In this document: positions 8,569 to 16,093 of the stretch, one piece after another
Numbering within the stretch: the stretch's first letter is position 1
How the letters are laid out: every line of letters starts with the position of its first letter
Assembly (NCBI RefSeq): GCF_003096715.1
Contig: NZ_QEOL01000004.1
Coordinates: 186,001 to 250,000 of the forward strand
DNA: 64,000 bases
Source of the DNA: Paraburkholderia silvatlantica
GTDB taxonomy: Bacteria > Pseudomonadota > Gammaproteobacteria > Burkholderiales > Burkholderiaceae
Direction of reading: 5' to 3'
Notes under the pieces: generated by a model
What the model saw: the letters and a program-made list of their open reading frames with translations, nothing else
Told to the model about the DNA's origin: nothing
The model's database searches: none
Program-made: the position numbers and the translations under genes

Positions 8569-9534
8569 TCAACGCGTGTTGTCGTCGCGCCCGGCGGCCA
8601 CGGAATCCTCCGGTTCGTCCTCGTCGCGATCGCCCGTGCCGCGCGCGATGAAGGCGCGCGGGCTTTCGCCGAAGGCACGGCGAAACATCGCCGAAAACGC
8701 ACTTTGGCTCTGATAGCCGAGTTCCTGCGCCACGACGGCCATCGGGCGTCCCTGATTGAGCAGCGGGATCGCGCGCGCGAGAATCGCCTGCTGGCGCCAC
8801 TGCGAAAAGCTCACCCCAAGCTCCTGACGAAAGAGCCGAGCGATCGTGCGCGTGCTCGCGCCTACGTGGGCGGCCCAGTATTCGAGCGAGCCGGGTCCCG
8901 CCGGGTCGGCGATCAGCGCTTCGCACAACGCGCGCAGGCGCTTTTCCTCGGGCATCGGCACGGCGAGCGGCAGCGGCGCCGAGCGCGTGATCTCGTCGAG
9001 CGCCAGCGCGCCGAGCAGGCGCTCGCGCGCGGCGGGAATGCCGCGCTCGTCGAGGGCCGCGATCGTCTCGCGCAGGAGGCCCGAGACTTCGACCACACGG
9101 CAAGCGTCGAGGCCGGGCGGAATCACCGATTCGTCTACGTAGAGCGTGCGCAGGAACGCGTCCTCGACGATCGTCACTTCATGCGTGATGTGAGGCGGCA
9201 CCCAGATCGCGCGCGAGGGCGGCACCATCCACGTCGTGCCGGGCGTCGCCATGCGCAGCACGCCGCGCGACGAGTAGGCGAGTTGCGCCCAGGCATGCGT
9301 GTGCTGCGCGATGCAGACCCCCGCCGGCATGGGGCGCGAGCGCACGCGCACAGGATGCGTGGGCGTCGGTGCGAACTCGGGCGGGATATCGACGAGTTCG
9401 GCGCGCGGCGGCGCGCTGTTGCGTGCGTCGCCGGGTGCGAAGTGGGGCAGGTCCTCGGGCATGACGGGCAGGGGTTGGCTTGGCGACGAGTTCGGCGAGG
9501 GATTTGGCGAGGGATTTGGCGAATAGGCACCCAT
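8569..9534 (-). CDS. AraC family transcriptional regulator with cupin sensor domain
   Basis: A DNA-binding regulator of 321 residues. The N-terminal cupin-like AraC sensor spans about residues 55-190, with His residues in IAQHTHAWAQLAY and HITHEVTIV that suggest a metal or small-ligand pocket. The C-terminal double helix-turn-helix (about residues 215-310) contains ASTRTIARLFRQELG and the second helix pair ending GYQSQSAFSAMFRRAFG. The first 20 residues are an odd Pro-Asn-Ser repeat encoded by a short tandem DNA repeat, so translation may instead begin at the in-frame ATG near 9462 (MPEDLPHF). It faces the cyclotransferase-like gene divergently, which makes that gene a candidate target. Confidence 0.88.
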   Translation of the reverse strand: MGAYSPNPSPNPSPNSSPSQPLPVMPEDLPHFAPGDARNSAPPRAELVDIPPEFAPTPTHPVRVRSRPMPAGVCIAQHTHAWAQLAYSSRGVLRMATPGTTWMVPPSRAIWVPPHITHEVTIVEDAFLRTLYVDESVIPPGLDACRVVEVSGLLRETIAALDERGIPAARERLLGALALDEITRSAPLPLAVPMPEEKRLRALCEALIADPAGPGSLEYWAAHVGASTRTIARLFRQELGVSFSQWRQQAILARAIPLLNQGRPMAVVAQELGYQSQSAFSAMFRRAFGESPRAFIARGTGDRDEDEPEDSVAAGRDDNTR

Positions 9535-9648
9535 TGTAGACGTCTCGCGCTCGTGGGCCTGGGCCGCCCGTCTTTATGGCCGGGCATAATGTGGCCGAAT
9601 CGACAGCGTGTTCGTATGGCGCGAGCCGCCCTGAAGGAGATCAATGCC

Positions 9649-10056
9649 ATGAAATACGTGTTCGTCTACGGCACGCTGCGCGCGGGCGAGATCAACGACA
9701 TCAACCTCGCGGCGGATAGCAACGCGATCGCCCGCCCGCGTCACCTCGGTCTCACGACGCTCGCCGGGCGGCTCTTCGATTTCGGCAGCTATCCTGGGAT
9801 GGTGGCCGGGTCGGCGGATGCGCAATCGACGGTCGTCGGCGACGTCTACGAAATCGACGACGCGCTCCTTGCCGTGCTCGACGAAATCGAGCAGGTTTAT
9901 CCGGGTGTCGACGGTCTCTTTGTTTCGAAGGAAGTGGATATCGAGGTGCAGGGCGAACGCATCGCTTGCCTCTACTATCCGGTTGCGTCCGCGGCCGTTG
10001 CAGGACGCCCCGAGATCGCAGGCGGCGACTGGGTCGCGCATCGGCGCACGCGCTGA
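9649..10056 (+). CDS. Gamma-glutamylcyclotransferase-like (AIG2/YtfP) protein
   Basis: A small cytosolic protein of 135 residues with the family's signature N-terminus VYGTLRAGE and the conserved acidic region LLAVLDEIEQVYPG. Members cyclise gamma-glutamyl compounds to 5-oxoproline or remain uncharacterised (YtfP). The Glu expected to act as catalytic base lies in the DEIE region. The start is ATG at 9649, with AAGGAGA ten bases upstream. It is monocistronic and ends at a strong terminator. The exact substrate is not known for this branch. Confidence 0.85.
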   Translation: MKYVFVYGTLRAGEINDINLAADSNAIARPRHLGLTTLAGRLFDFGSYPGMVAGSADAQSTVVGDVYEIDDALLAVLDEIEQVYPGVDGLFVSKEVDIEVQGERIACLYYPVASAAVAGRPEIAGGDWVAHRRTR

Positions 10057-10085
10057 TCGTTCGGGAAACGGTGCATGAAAGCACG

Positions 10086-10121
10086 AAGGCCCGGCGGGCT
10101 CATACCCGCCGGGCCTTTTTT
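10086..10121. terminator. Intrinsic terminator after the cyclotransferase-like gene
   Basis: AGGCCCGGCGGG and CCCGCCGGGCCT form a 12-bp stem with a six-base loop and a following T run. It lies between converging genes; on the minus strand only two T follow, so it acts mainly on the plus strand. Confidence 0.92.
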
Positions 10122-10150
10122 ATCGGCTATTCGTTAGACCTGCAGAGCGA

Positions 10151-11743
10151 TTAGATCTCTTCGTAGAGCGGCAGCGTCAGGAACTCGACGAAGTTTTCCG
10201 ACGTCGACATCTGCTCGAAGATCTGCGCGGCGCGCTCGTACGGCTTCGTGTCGCCGCCGACCGACGCCTTCACCTTGTCCAGCTCCTGCGGGATCAGTTC
10301 GCGCACGAGTTCGGCCGTGACCTTGCGGCCGTCTTCGAGCTTGCCCTTGGGCGAGCGGATCCACTGCCACACCTGCGAGCGCGAGATCTCGGCGGTCGCG
10401 GCGTCTTCCATCAGGTTGTGGATCGGCACGCAGCCATTGCCCGCGAGCCACGAGCCGAGGTAGTGGATGCCCACGTTGATGTTGTTGCGCAGGCCCGTCT
10501 CGGTGATCGGCGCCTCCGGGCGGAAGTCGAGCAGATCCTTGCCCGCGACGTTCACGTCGGCGCGCTGCTTGCCGATCTGGTTCGGCTTGTCGCCGAGCAC
10601 CTTCACGAACTCTTCCATCGCGATGGGCACGAGGCCCGGGTGCGCAACCCAGCCGCCGTCGTAGCCGTCCGTTGCGTCGCGCGCCTTGTCCGAGCGCACG
10701 CCGCCCATGGCCTTGTCGTTGGCGGCCGGGTCGTTCTTGATCGGGATGAGCGCGCTCATGCCGCCGATAGCGGGTGCGTTGCGCTTGTGGCAGGTCTTGA
10801 GCAGTTCGAGCGCGTAGGCGCGCATGAACGGCACCGTCATCGTGATCTGCGCGCGGTCGGCAAGACAGAAGTCCTTGTCGTTCTTGAACTTCTTGATTGC
10901 CGAGAAGATGTAGTCCCAGCGGCCGGCGTTCAGGCCCGAGCTGTGCTCGCGCAGTTCATAGAGGATTTCGTCCATTTCGAACGCGGCGAGGATCGTCTCG
11001 ACCAGCACCGTCGCGCGGATCGTGCCGCGCGGGATGCCCACGCCTTCCTGCGCCGCAACGAAGACGTCGTTCCACAGACGCGCTTCCAGGTGGCTTTCCA
11101 TCTTCGGCAGATAGAAGTACGGGCCGCTGCCGCGCGAAATCAGCTCCTTCGCGTTGTGGAAGAGATAGAGCGCGAAGTCGAAGATGCCGCCCGACACACG
11201 CTGACCGTCCACCGTCACGTGCTTTTCGTCGAGGTGCCAACCGCGTGGACGCACGATCAGTGTGGCGATCTTGTCGTTGAGCCTGTAGGTCTTGCCGTTC
11301 TGTTCCAGCGAGATCGTGCGGCGCACGGCGTCCTTCAGGTTGAGCTGGCCGACGATCTGGTTTTCCCAGTTCGGCGAGTTCGAGTCCTCGAAGTCGGTCA
11401 TGTACGAATCGGCGCCCGAGTTCAGCGCGTTGATGATCATCTTGCGCTCGACCGGGCCGGTGATTTCCACGCGCCGGCATTCGAGATCCTTGGGCAGTGC
11501 CGCGATCTTCCAGTCGCCTTCGCGGATCGATTTCGTGTCGGCAAGAAAGTCGGGGCGCTCGCCGGCGTCGAGGCGCTTCGTGCGCTCGACGCGTGCCTTC
11601 AGCAGTTCCTGGCGGCGCGGCTCGAACGCGCGATGCAGCTTCGCGACGAGTTCGAGCGCTTCGGGCGTGAGGATCGTTTCGAAACCGGGCTGGATGTCAG
11701 CCGTGATCTGCATGCCTTGCGGCAGTTGCAACGTGTTCGCCAT
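10151..11743 (-). CDS. aceB: Malate synthase A
   Basis: Condenses glyoxylate with acetyl-CoA to malate, the second step of the glyoxylate shunt. Its 530 residues match the usual length of the A isoform. Visible are the [13 protein letters not shown] motif, the catalytic Arg region [15 protein letters not shown], and the C-terminal catalytic Asp region [15 protein letters not shown], followed by the conserved W-rich stretch. The start is ATG at 11743 with GGAG upstream; the frame remains open further back but without family similarity. Isocitrate lyase lies about 2.6 kb downstream of the start on the same strand, separated by three unrelated genes rather than in one operon. Confidence 0.97.
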   Translation of the reverse strand: MANTLQLPQGMQITADIQPGFETILTPEALELVAKLHRAFEPRRQELLKARVERTKRLDAGERPDFLADTKSIREGDWKIAALPKDLECRRVEITGPVERKMIINALNSGADSYMTDFEDSNSPNWENQIVGQLNLKDAVRRTISLEQNGKTYRLNDKIATLIVRPRGWHLDEKHVTVDGQRVSGGIFDFALYLFHNAKELISRGSGPYFYLPKMESHLEARLWNDVFVAAQEGVGIPRGTIRATVLVETILAAFEMDEILYELREHSSGLNAGRWDYIFSAIKKFKNDKDFCLADRAQITMTVPFMRAYALELLKTCHKRNAPAIGGMSALIPIKNDPAANDKAMGGVRSDKARDATDGYDGGWVAHPGLVPIAMEEFVKVLGDKPNQIGKQRADVNVAGKDLLDFRPEAPITETGLRNNINVGIHYLGSWLAGNGCVPIHNLMEDAATAEISRSQVWQWIRSPKGKLEDGRKVTAELVRELIPQELDKVKASVGGDTKPYERAAQIFEQMSTSENFVEFLTLPLYEEI

Positions 11744-11811
11744 TTGCTTGCTCCTTGGTCGGTCAGAGTGTGAATGTGTGGTTGTTGTGGCTGCGGCGAG
11801 CGGCGTGTCCG

Positions 11812-12585
11812 TCACGCGCCCGGGCTGGGGCGAGGGCGGTTTTGCCGTTCGGGCGCAGCGGTTTCGAGAAAGGCGGCGAGTTCTGCCATGCCGCCGCCGG
11901 TGCCATGCGGCGCCACGCCGAGTTCTTCGGCGGGCAGCCGCTGGCGGTTGATCCAGAACGTGGTGTAGCCGAACCAGCCGGCGCCCGCGGCGTCCCAGCC
12001 GTTCGACGAGACGAACACCAGGTCGCATGGCGCGGCGCCGAAAGCGTGCGTGCCGAGCGAATACGCGGCGGCGGCCGGCTTGTAGGCGCGCACCGCGTCG
12101 ACCGATAGCACGTGGTCGAAGAGGCCGCTCATGCCGGCGCTTTTCACGGCGATGTCGAGCATCTGCGGGTTGCCGTTCGAGAGGATCGCAAGGCCCATGC
12201 GCGTGCCGTCTTCGCGTGGCTCACGCAGGCGACGCAGCGCGGGCAGCACGTCGGGGAACGCCGAAAGACACGCGTATTCGTCCATGAGACGCTTTTCGCC
12301 CGCGCCCGTGAGCGGCAGGTTCAGGCGGCGCGCGGCATAACGCAGCGCGTCGAGCGTGATGTCCCAGAACGGGCGGTAACGCGCACCGGCCGGGTCGGAG
12401 AGCGTGCGCAGCTGCGTGTACTCGATCTGCTTCGCGCGCCAGAGCTGCGAGAGCGCTTCCCCCTGGCCGGGGAACATCTGCTCGGCGGCAGCGACGACCG
12501 AATGCACGTCGAAAAGCGTGCCGTACGCGTCGAAGATCACTGCCTTGGGAAAGCGTGTCGTTGAGGGTGTCGTTGTGGCCGACAT
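11812..12585 (-). CDS. (S)-2-haloacid dehalogenase, type II (HAD superfamily)
   Basis: A 257-residue HAD hydrolase with the complete set of L-2-haloacid dehalogenase residues. These are the nucleophile Asp19 in FDAYGTLFD, the Arg in WRAKQIEYT that binds the halide or carboxylate, the Ser/Asn in ILSNGN, the Lys in YKP, and the [10 protein letters not shown] loop with Asn and Asp. It is predicted to convert 2-haloacids to hydroxyacids in the cytosol. The start is ATG at 12585. It is divergent from a LysR regulator 165 bases away, the usual arrangement for a regulator and its target. It ends 68 bases before aceB on the same strand, so some co-transcription is possible; glycolate made from haloacetate could feed glyoxylate metabolism. 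Confidence 0.9.
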   Translation of the reverse strand: MSATTTPSTTRFPKAVIFDAYGTLFDVHSVVAAAEQMFPGQGEALSQLWRAKQIEYTQLRTLSDPAGARYRPFWDITLDALRYAARRLNLPLTGAGEKRLMDEYACLSAFPDVLPALRRLREPREDGTRMGLAILSNGNPQMLDIAVKSAGMSGLFDHVLSVDAVRAYKPAAAAYSLGTHAFGAAPCDLVFVSSNGWDAAGAGWFGYTTFWINRQRLPAEELGVAPHGTGGGMAELAAFLETAAPERQNRPRPSPGA

Positions 12586-12750
12586 AGCCTTGCACTCCGT
12601 CTTCAGAGGTCGAAGTCGATTGTATTCATGAGTCGTATGACTGAAAAAGGCGGGATTGATCACTTGATCTTTTACTTTTACCCACCTAATCTGTCGGCCT
12701 ACCTTCTCTTTTCCGCTGTTTCTGCCGCCCGGTGCGCGCACTGTCTGCCG

Positions 12751-13653
12751 ATGGACCGCTTCAAACAGATCGAGACTTTCGTCGCGGTTGCCGCCAAGGG
12801 CAGCCTTTCCGCCGCTGCCCAGGCAGAGGGCGTGGCGCCCGCCATCATCGGCCGGCGCATCGATGCGCTCGAAGAGCGCCTCGGCGTGAAGCTGCTCGTG
12901 CGCACCACGCGGCGCATCACGCTCACGTTCGAAGGATCGGCGTTCCTCGAGGACTGCCAGCGCATCATTCACGACATGCAGAACGCCGAGGCGAGCGTGT
13001 CCGAGGGCGGCGTGAAAGCGAGCGGGCACCTGCGCGTGTCCGCGCCGGCCGGTTTCGGGCGTCGCCATGTCGCGCCGCTCGTGCCCGATTTCACGCTCAC
13101 GCATCCGGACGTGAGCATCGCGCTCGATCTTTCGGACCGGCTCGTCGACCTCGTGAACGAAGGCTTCGATTGCGCCGTGCGCCTCGGCGAACTGGCCGAT
13201 TCGTCCCTCGTGTCGCTCAAGCTCGGCGAGAACCGGCGCGTGTGCGTGGCGGCACCTGCGTATCTGTCGCGCCGCGGCGAGCCCGCAACGCCCGCCGACC
13301 TCGCGCGCCATAACTGCCTCGCCTTCGGCGCGAGCCTGAACCAGCAGCGCGGCTGGGCGTTCCAGCAGGATGGCAAAGTGGTGTCGATCCGCGTGGCGGG
13401 CACGATGGAATGCTCGGACGGCGCCGTGCTGCATGAGTGGTGTCTCGCGGGCCACGGCCTGGCGTGGCGCTCCTGGTGGGAAGTCGGCGAGGACATCGCG
13501 GCGGGCCGGCTCGTGACCGTGCTCGACGCGTTCGCTGCGCCGCCCATCGGCATTCATGCCGTGTTTGCGCAGCGCCGCCATTTGCCGCTGCGCGTGCGCC
13601 TCTTTCTCGACTATCTCAAGCATACCTACGGTCAGCCCGGTTACTGGGGATAG
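12751..13653 (+). CDS. LysR family transcriptional regulator
   Basis: A DNA-binding regulator of 300 residues. The N-terminal winged helix-turn-helix (residues 1-60) includes FVAVAAKGSLSAAAQ and ALEERLGVKLLVRTTR. The C-terminal substrate-binding fold follows (about residues 90-295), with the typical GFDCAVRLGELADSSLV. It belongs by appearance to the large CrgA/DsdC-like branch common in Burkholderiales. The start is ATG at 12751 (MDRFKQIETFV); a longer frame from 12628 has no similarity. Divergence from the haloacid dehalogenase gene suggests it controls that gene and itself. Confidence 0.92.
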   Translation: MDRFKQIETFVAVAAKGSLSAAAQAEGVAPAIIGRRIDALEERLGVKLLVRTTRRITLTFEGSAFLEDCQRIIHDMQNAEASVSEGGVKASGHLRVSAPAGFGRRHVAPLVPDFTLTHPDVSIALDLSDRLVDLVNEGFDCAVRLGELADSSLVSLKLGENRRVCVAAPAYLSRRGEPATPADLARHNCLAFGASLNQQRGWAFQQDGKVVSIRVAGTMECSDGAVLHEWCLAGHGLAWRSWWEVGEDIAAGRLVTVLDAFAAPPIGIHAVFAQRRHLPLRVRLFLDYLKHTYGQPGYWG

Positions 13654-13699
13654 GGCGCCGTGCGTGTTTCCGATATCCGGGATGACCCGCACGCACGTC

Positions 13700-13726
13700 T
13701 TGCACGGATTTTTCGCGCACTACAAT
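13700..13726 (+). promoter_or_regulatory. Possible promoter of the universal stress protein gene
   Basis: TTGCAC (13700-13705) and TACAAT (13721-13726) lie about 105 bases before the start codon. The spacing of 15 bases is short, so the call is tentative. Confidence 0.4.
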
Positions 13727-13831
13727 CGACCTGAGGGTAGAGGCGCCCGCCTGCGTGAGACGCCAGCCGAGTCTTTGCCCCGCGTCTTCACCCTTGACTT
13801 GCCCGTAATCCGATAGACCACGGAGGGCGCC

Positions 13832-14266
13832 ATGTTCAAGCACATCCTCGTTCCGACGGATGGTTCGGAACTGTCGAAAAAGGCGATCGACGGCGCGATC
13901 GACCTCGCCCGCACCGTGGGCGCGCGCGTCACGGCCTACGCGTGCCTGCCGCAATATCCATACTCGCCTTACGCCGACGTGGTGATCGAGCCGCCCGGCG
14001 ACTTCCAGACGCGCAGTGAGCGAGAGGCGCGCGTGCATCTGGACGAAATCGAGGCGGCGGCACGCAGCGCCGGCGTGATCTGCGACAGCCGCACGAGCGT
14101 GCATCCATCGCCGTATCTCGGCATCATCGAGGCCGCCGAAGCGGGCGGCTGCGACGTGATCTTCATGGCCTCGCATGGGCGTCGCGGGCTCGGCAGCCTG
14201 CTGATCGGCAGCGAAACGCAGCGTGTGCTCACCCATACGAAGATTCCGGTGATCGTGTATCGCTAG
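13832..14266 (+). CDS. Universal stress protein (UspA family)
   Basis: A 144-residue single-domain USP. The N-terminal strand FKHILVPTDGSELS and the ATP-binding glycine motif GSHGRRGLGSLLIGSETQ (G-2X-G-9X-G(S/T)) near the C-terminus are both present, so it probably binds ATP like the MJ0577 branch rather than the non-binding UspA branch (here the preceding residues read MASHGRRG). The start is ATG at 13832 with GGAGG upstream. It stands alone, converging on isocitrate lyase. USPs are commonly raised in stationary phase or on carbon shift. Confidence 0.93.
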   Translation: MFKHILVPTDGSELSKKAIDGAIDLARTVGARVTAYACLPQYPYSPYADVVIEPPGDFQTRSEREARVHLDEIEAAARSAGVICDSRTSVHPSPYLGIIEAAEAGGCDVIFMASHGRRGLGSLLIGSETQRVLTHTKIPVIVYR

Positions 14267-14268
14267 CT

Positions 14269-14295
14269 GGCGCGCCGGCAGGCGGCCGGCGCGCC
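14269..14295. terminator. Convergent terminator-like hairpin between usp and aceA
   Basis: GGCGCGCCGGC (14269-14279) and GCCGGCGCGCC (14285-14295) form a perfect 11-bp GC stem with a five-base loop, immediately after the usp stop. There is no T run, so it may act as a 3'-end stabiliser or work with Rho. Confidence 0.55.
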
Positions 14296-14364
14296 CCGCC
14301 AAGGTACGCGTGCCGGCTGCCTGTTCGAGCGCGGCGGCTCGCGCCGCCGTTGCTGCCGGTGGTC

Positions 14365-15672
14365 TTACGCCACCTTCTTGTCGAAGAACTGCTCGTCTTC
14401 CGTCGAACCGTGCAGCGCCGTGGTCGAGGCTTCGCGCTCGACCGTCTGCGTCACGGCGTCGAAGTAGCCGGTGCCCACTTCGCGCTGGTGCTTCACCGCG
14501 GTGAAGCCCTTCTCGGCGGCGGCGAACTCGGCCTGCTGCAGTTCCACGAACGCGCTCATGTTCTGGCGGGCATAGCCGTGCGCGAGGTTGAACATCGAGT
14601 AGTTGAGCGAGTGGAAGCCCGCGAGCGTGATGAACTGGAATTTGTAGCCCATCGCCCCCAGCTCGCGCTGGAACCGGGCGATCGTCGCGTCGTCGAGGTT
14701 CTTCTTCCAGTTGAACGACGGCGAGCAGTTGTACGAGAGCAGCTTGCCCGGGAACTGCTTGTGGATCGCTTCGGCGAACTTCTTCGCGAACTCCAGATCC
14801 GGCTTGCCCGTTTCGCACCAGATCATGTCGGCGTACGGCGCGTAGGCGAGACCGCGCGAGATGGCCTGCCCGAGGCCGTTCTTCGTCCGGAAGAAACCTT
14901 CCACGGTGCGCTCGCCGGTGAGGAACGGGCGGTCGTTGTCGTCGATGTCGGAGGTGACGAGGTCGGCGGCTTCCGCGTCGGTACGGGCGAGCAGGACGGT
15001 CGGCACGCCGCAGACGTCGGCGGCCAGACGCGCGGCCGTCAGCTTGGCGATGTTCTCGCGCGTCGGCACGAGCACCTTGCCGCCCATGTGGCCGCACTTC
15101 TTCACTGAGGCAAGCTGGTCTTCGAAGTGCACGCCCGCAGCGCCCGCTTCGATCATCGCTTTCATCAGTTCGAACGCGTTGAGCACGCCGCCGAAGCCGG
15201 CTTCCGCGTCGGCCACGATCGGCTGGAAGTAATCCACATAGCCTTCGTCGCCGGGGTTCTTGCCTTCGGACCACTGGATCTGGTCGGCGCGCGTGAGCGT
15301 GTTGTTGATGCGCTTGACGACCTGCGGCACCGAGTTGGCCGGGTAGAGCGACTGGTCCGGGTACATTTCTCCGGCGAGGTTGGCGTCGCCTGCAACCTGC
15401 CAGCCCGAGAGGTAAATCGCCTTGAGGCCGGCCTTCACTTGCTGCATGGCCTGGTTGCCCGTGAGCGCGCCCAGTGCGTTGATGAACGGCTCGGTGTTCA
15501 CGCCTTTCCAGAGCTTTTCGGCGCCGTTCTTCGCGAGCGTGTGCTCAGGCTGGACCGAGCCGCGCAGGCGCACCACGTCTTCAGCCGTGTAGTTGCGCTT
15601 GATGCCTTTCCAGCGCGGATCGTTTTCCCACTGCTGCTGGAGTTGCTGAGCTTGCTGTTGACGGGGCGACAT
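14365..15672 (-). CDS. aceA: Isocitrate lyase
   Basis: Splits isocitrate into succinate and glyoxylate, committing carbon to the glyoxylate shunt. It has 435 residues, the usual bacterial length. The catalytic loop KKCGHMGGK carries Cys193. The metal and substrate region [10 protein letters not shown], the VHFEDQ motif and the C-terminal NCSPSFNW stretch are present. The start is ATG at 15672, preceded by AAGGAG. A long AT-rich control region with several symmetric elements lies upstream. It is not in an operon with malate synthase, so the shunt genes must be co-regulated in trans. Confidence 0.97.
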   Translation of the reverse strand: MSPRQQQAQQLQQQWENDPRWKGIKRNYTAEDVVRLRGSVQPEHTLAKNGAEKLWKGVNTEPFINALGALTGNQAMQQVKAGLKAIYLSGWQVAGDANLAGEMYPDQSLYPANSVPQVVKRINNTLTRADQIQWSEGKNPGDEGYVDYFQPIVADAEAGFGGVLNAFELMKAMIEAGAAGVHFEDQLASVKKCGHMGGKVLVPTRENIAKLTAARLAADVCGVPTVLLARTDAEAADLVTSDIDDNDRPFLTGERTVEGFFRTKNGLGQAISRGLAYAPYADMIWCETGKPDLEFAKKFAEAIHKQFPGKLLSYNCSPSFNWKKNLDDATIARFQRELGAMGYKFQFITLAGFHSLNYSMFNLAHGYARQNMSAFVELQQAEFAAAEKGFTAVKHQREVGTGYFDAVTQTVEREASTTALHGSTEDEQFFDKKVA

Positions 15673-15735
15673 GGTGGGCTCCTTCGTTTGCCTGATAGGT
15701 GGATCGCTGAAACGAAACGGTTGAACCGCTGAATC

Positions 15736-15785
15736 TCGCGAAACGCAAGCGCCGGGGTTCTGGGTTTAGGCGTTTCGTTTCGCGA
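15736..15785. repeat. 10-bp inverted repeat in the aceA control region
   Basis: TCGCGAAACG (15736-15745) and CGTTTCGCGA (15776-15785) are perfect inverted copies separated by 30 bases. A further CGTTTCG copy at 15771 adjoins the right arm. The arrangement suggests paired operator half-sites that could be bridged by a looping regulator. Confidence 0.65.
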
Positions 15786-15801
15786 ACTCTTATATAAGAG
15801 T
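15786..15801. promoter_or_regulatory. Perfect 16-bp palindrome, candidate operator
   Basis: ACTCTTATATAAGAGT is perfectly self-complementary and directly abuts the right arm of the 10-bp inverted repeat. It lies about 115 bases before the aceA start, where a promoter would be expected. A dimeric repressor of GntR or IclR type could bind here, but no such regulator is recognisable from the site alone. Confidence 0.65.
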
Positions 15802-15853
15802 CTAGGCAAATCGACCGACTGGCAACAGACCGGCAATGCGCTTTTTCGAGATT

Positions 15854-15869
15854 TTTTATTTAAATAAAA
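15854..15869. promoter_or_regulatory. AT-only 16-bp palindrome
   Basis: TTTTATTTAAATAAAA is perfectly symmetric and sits in the most AT-rich part of the aceA upstream region. It could be an UP-element, a bending site or a binding site for a nucleoid protein. Confidence 0.45.
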
Positions 15870-16000
15870 TCAATGATTTACATAATTTATTCTATGATGT
15901 GAAACGCTATTTTCCATCTTGCAATCGCTCCCTTTGTGCCGCGCAGCACGATTTTTTACGAAGCAAAAAAATTTTTCGTATCGTGAAATCTACGCGGAGA

Positions 16001-16030
16001 TAAAAAAAGACCGGTGCCTGAGCACCGGTC
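16001..16030 (-). terminator. Intrinsic terminator of the RhlE-type helicase gene
   Basis: GACCGGTGC and GCACCGGTC form a 9-bp stem with a four-base loop. Read on the minus strand, a run of seven T follows, about 65 bases after the helicase stop codon. Confidence 0.9.
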
Positions 16031-16093
16031 CTGAGCATTTCGCTGCGGCGGCGGGGCGGCTCGAAGGCCGCGCCACGCGCCGTTCTGGCTGAT

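Larger units (their letters stand above)
15673..16000. promoter_or_regulatory. Control region of isocitrate lyase, AT-rich and symmetric
   Basis: No gene is present. Moving away from aceA, it contains repeated GAAACG motifs (from about 15710), a 10-bp inverted repeat, a 16-bp palindrome and a second AT-only palindrome. The base composition of 15780-15990 is far more AT-rich than the rest of the window. It is bounded on the far side by the terminator of the helicase gene. Confidence 0.75.

Noticed and set aside
15786..15801. Insertion sequence end or attachment site
   Set aside because: The palindrome is short, has no target duplication, and no transposase or integrase is near; an operator is more plausible.
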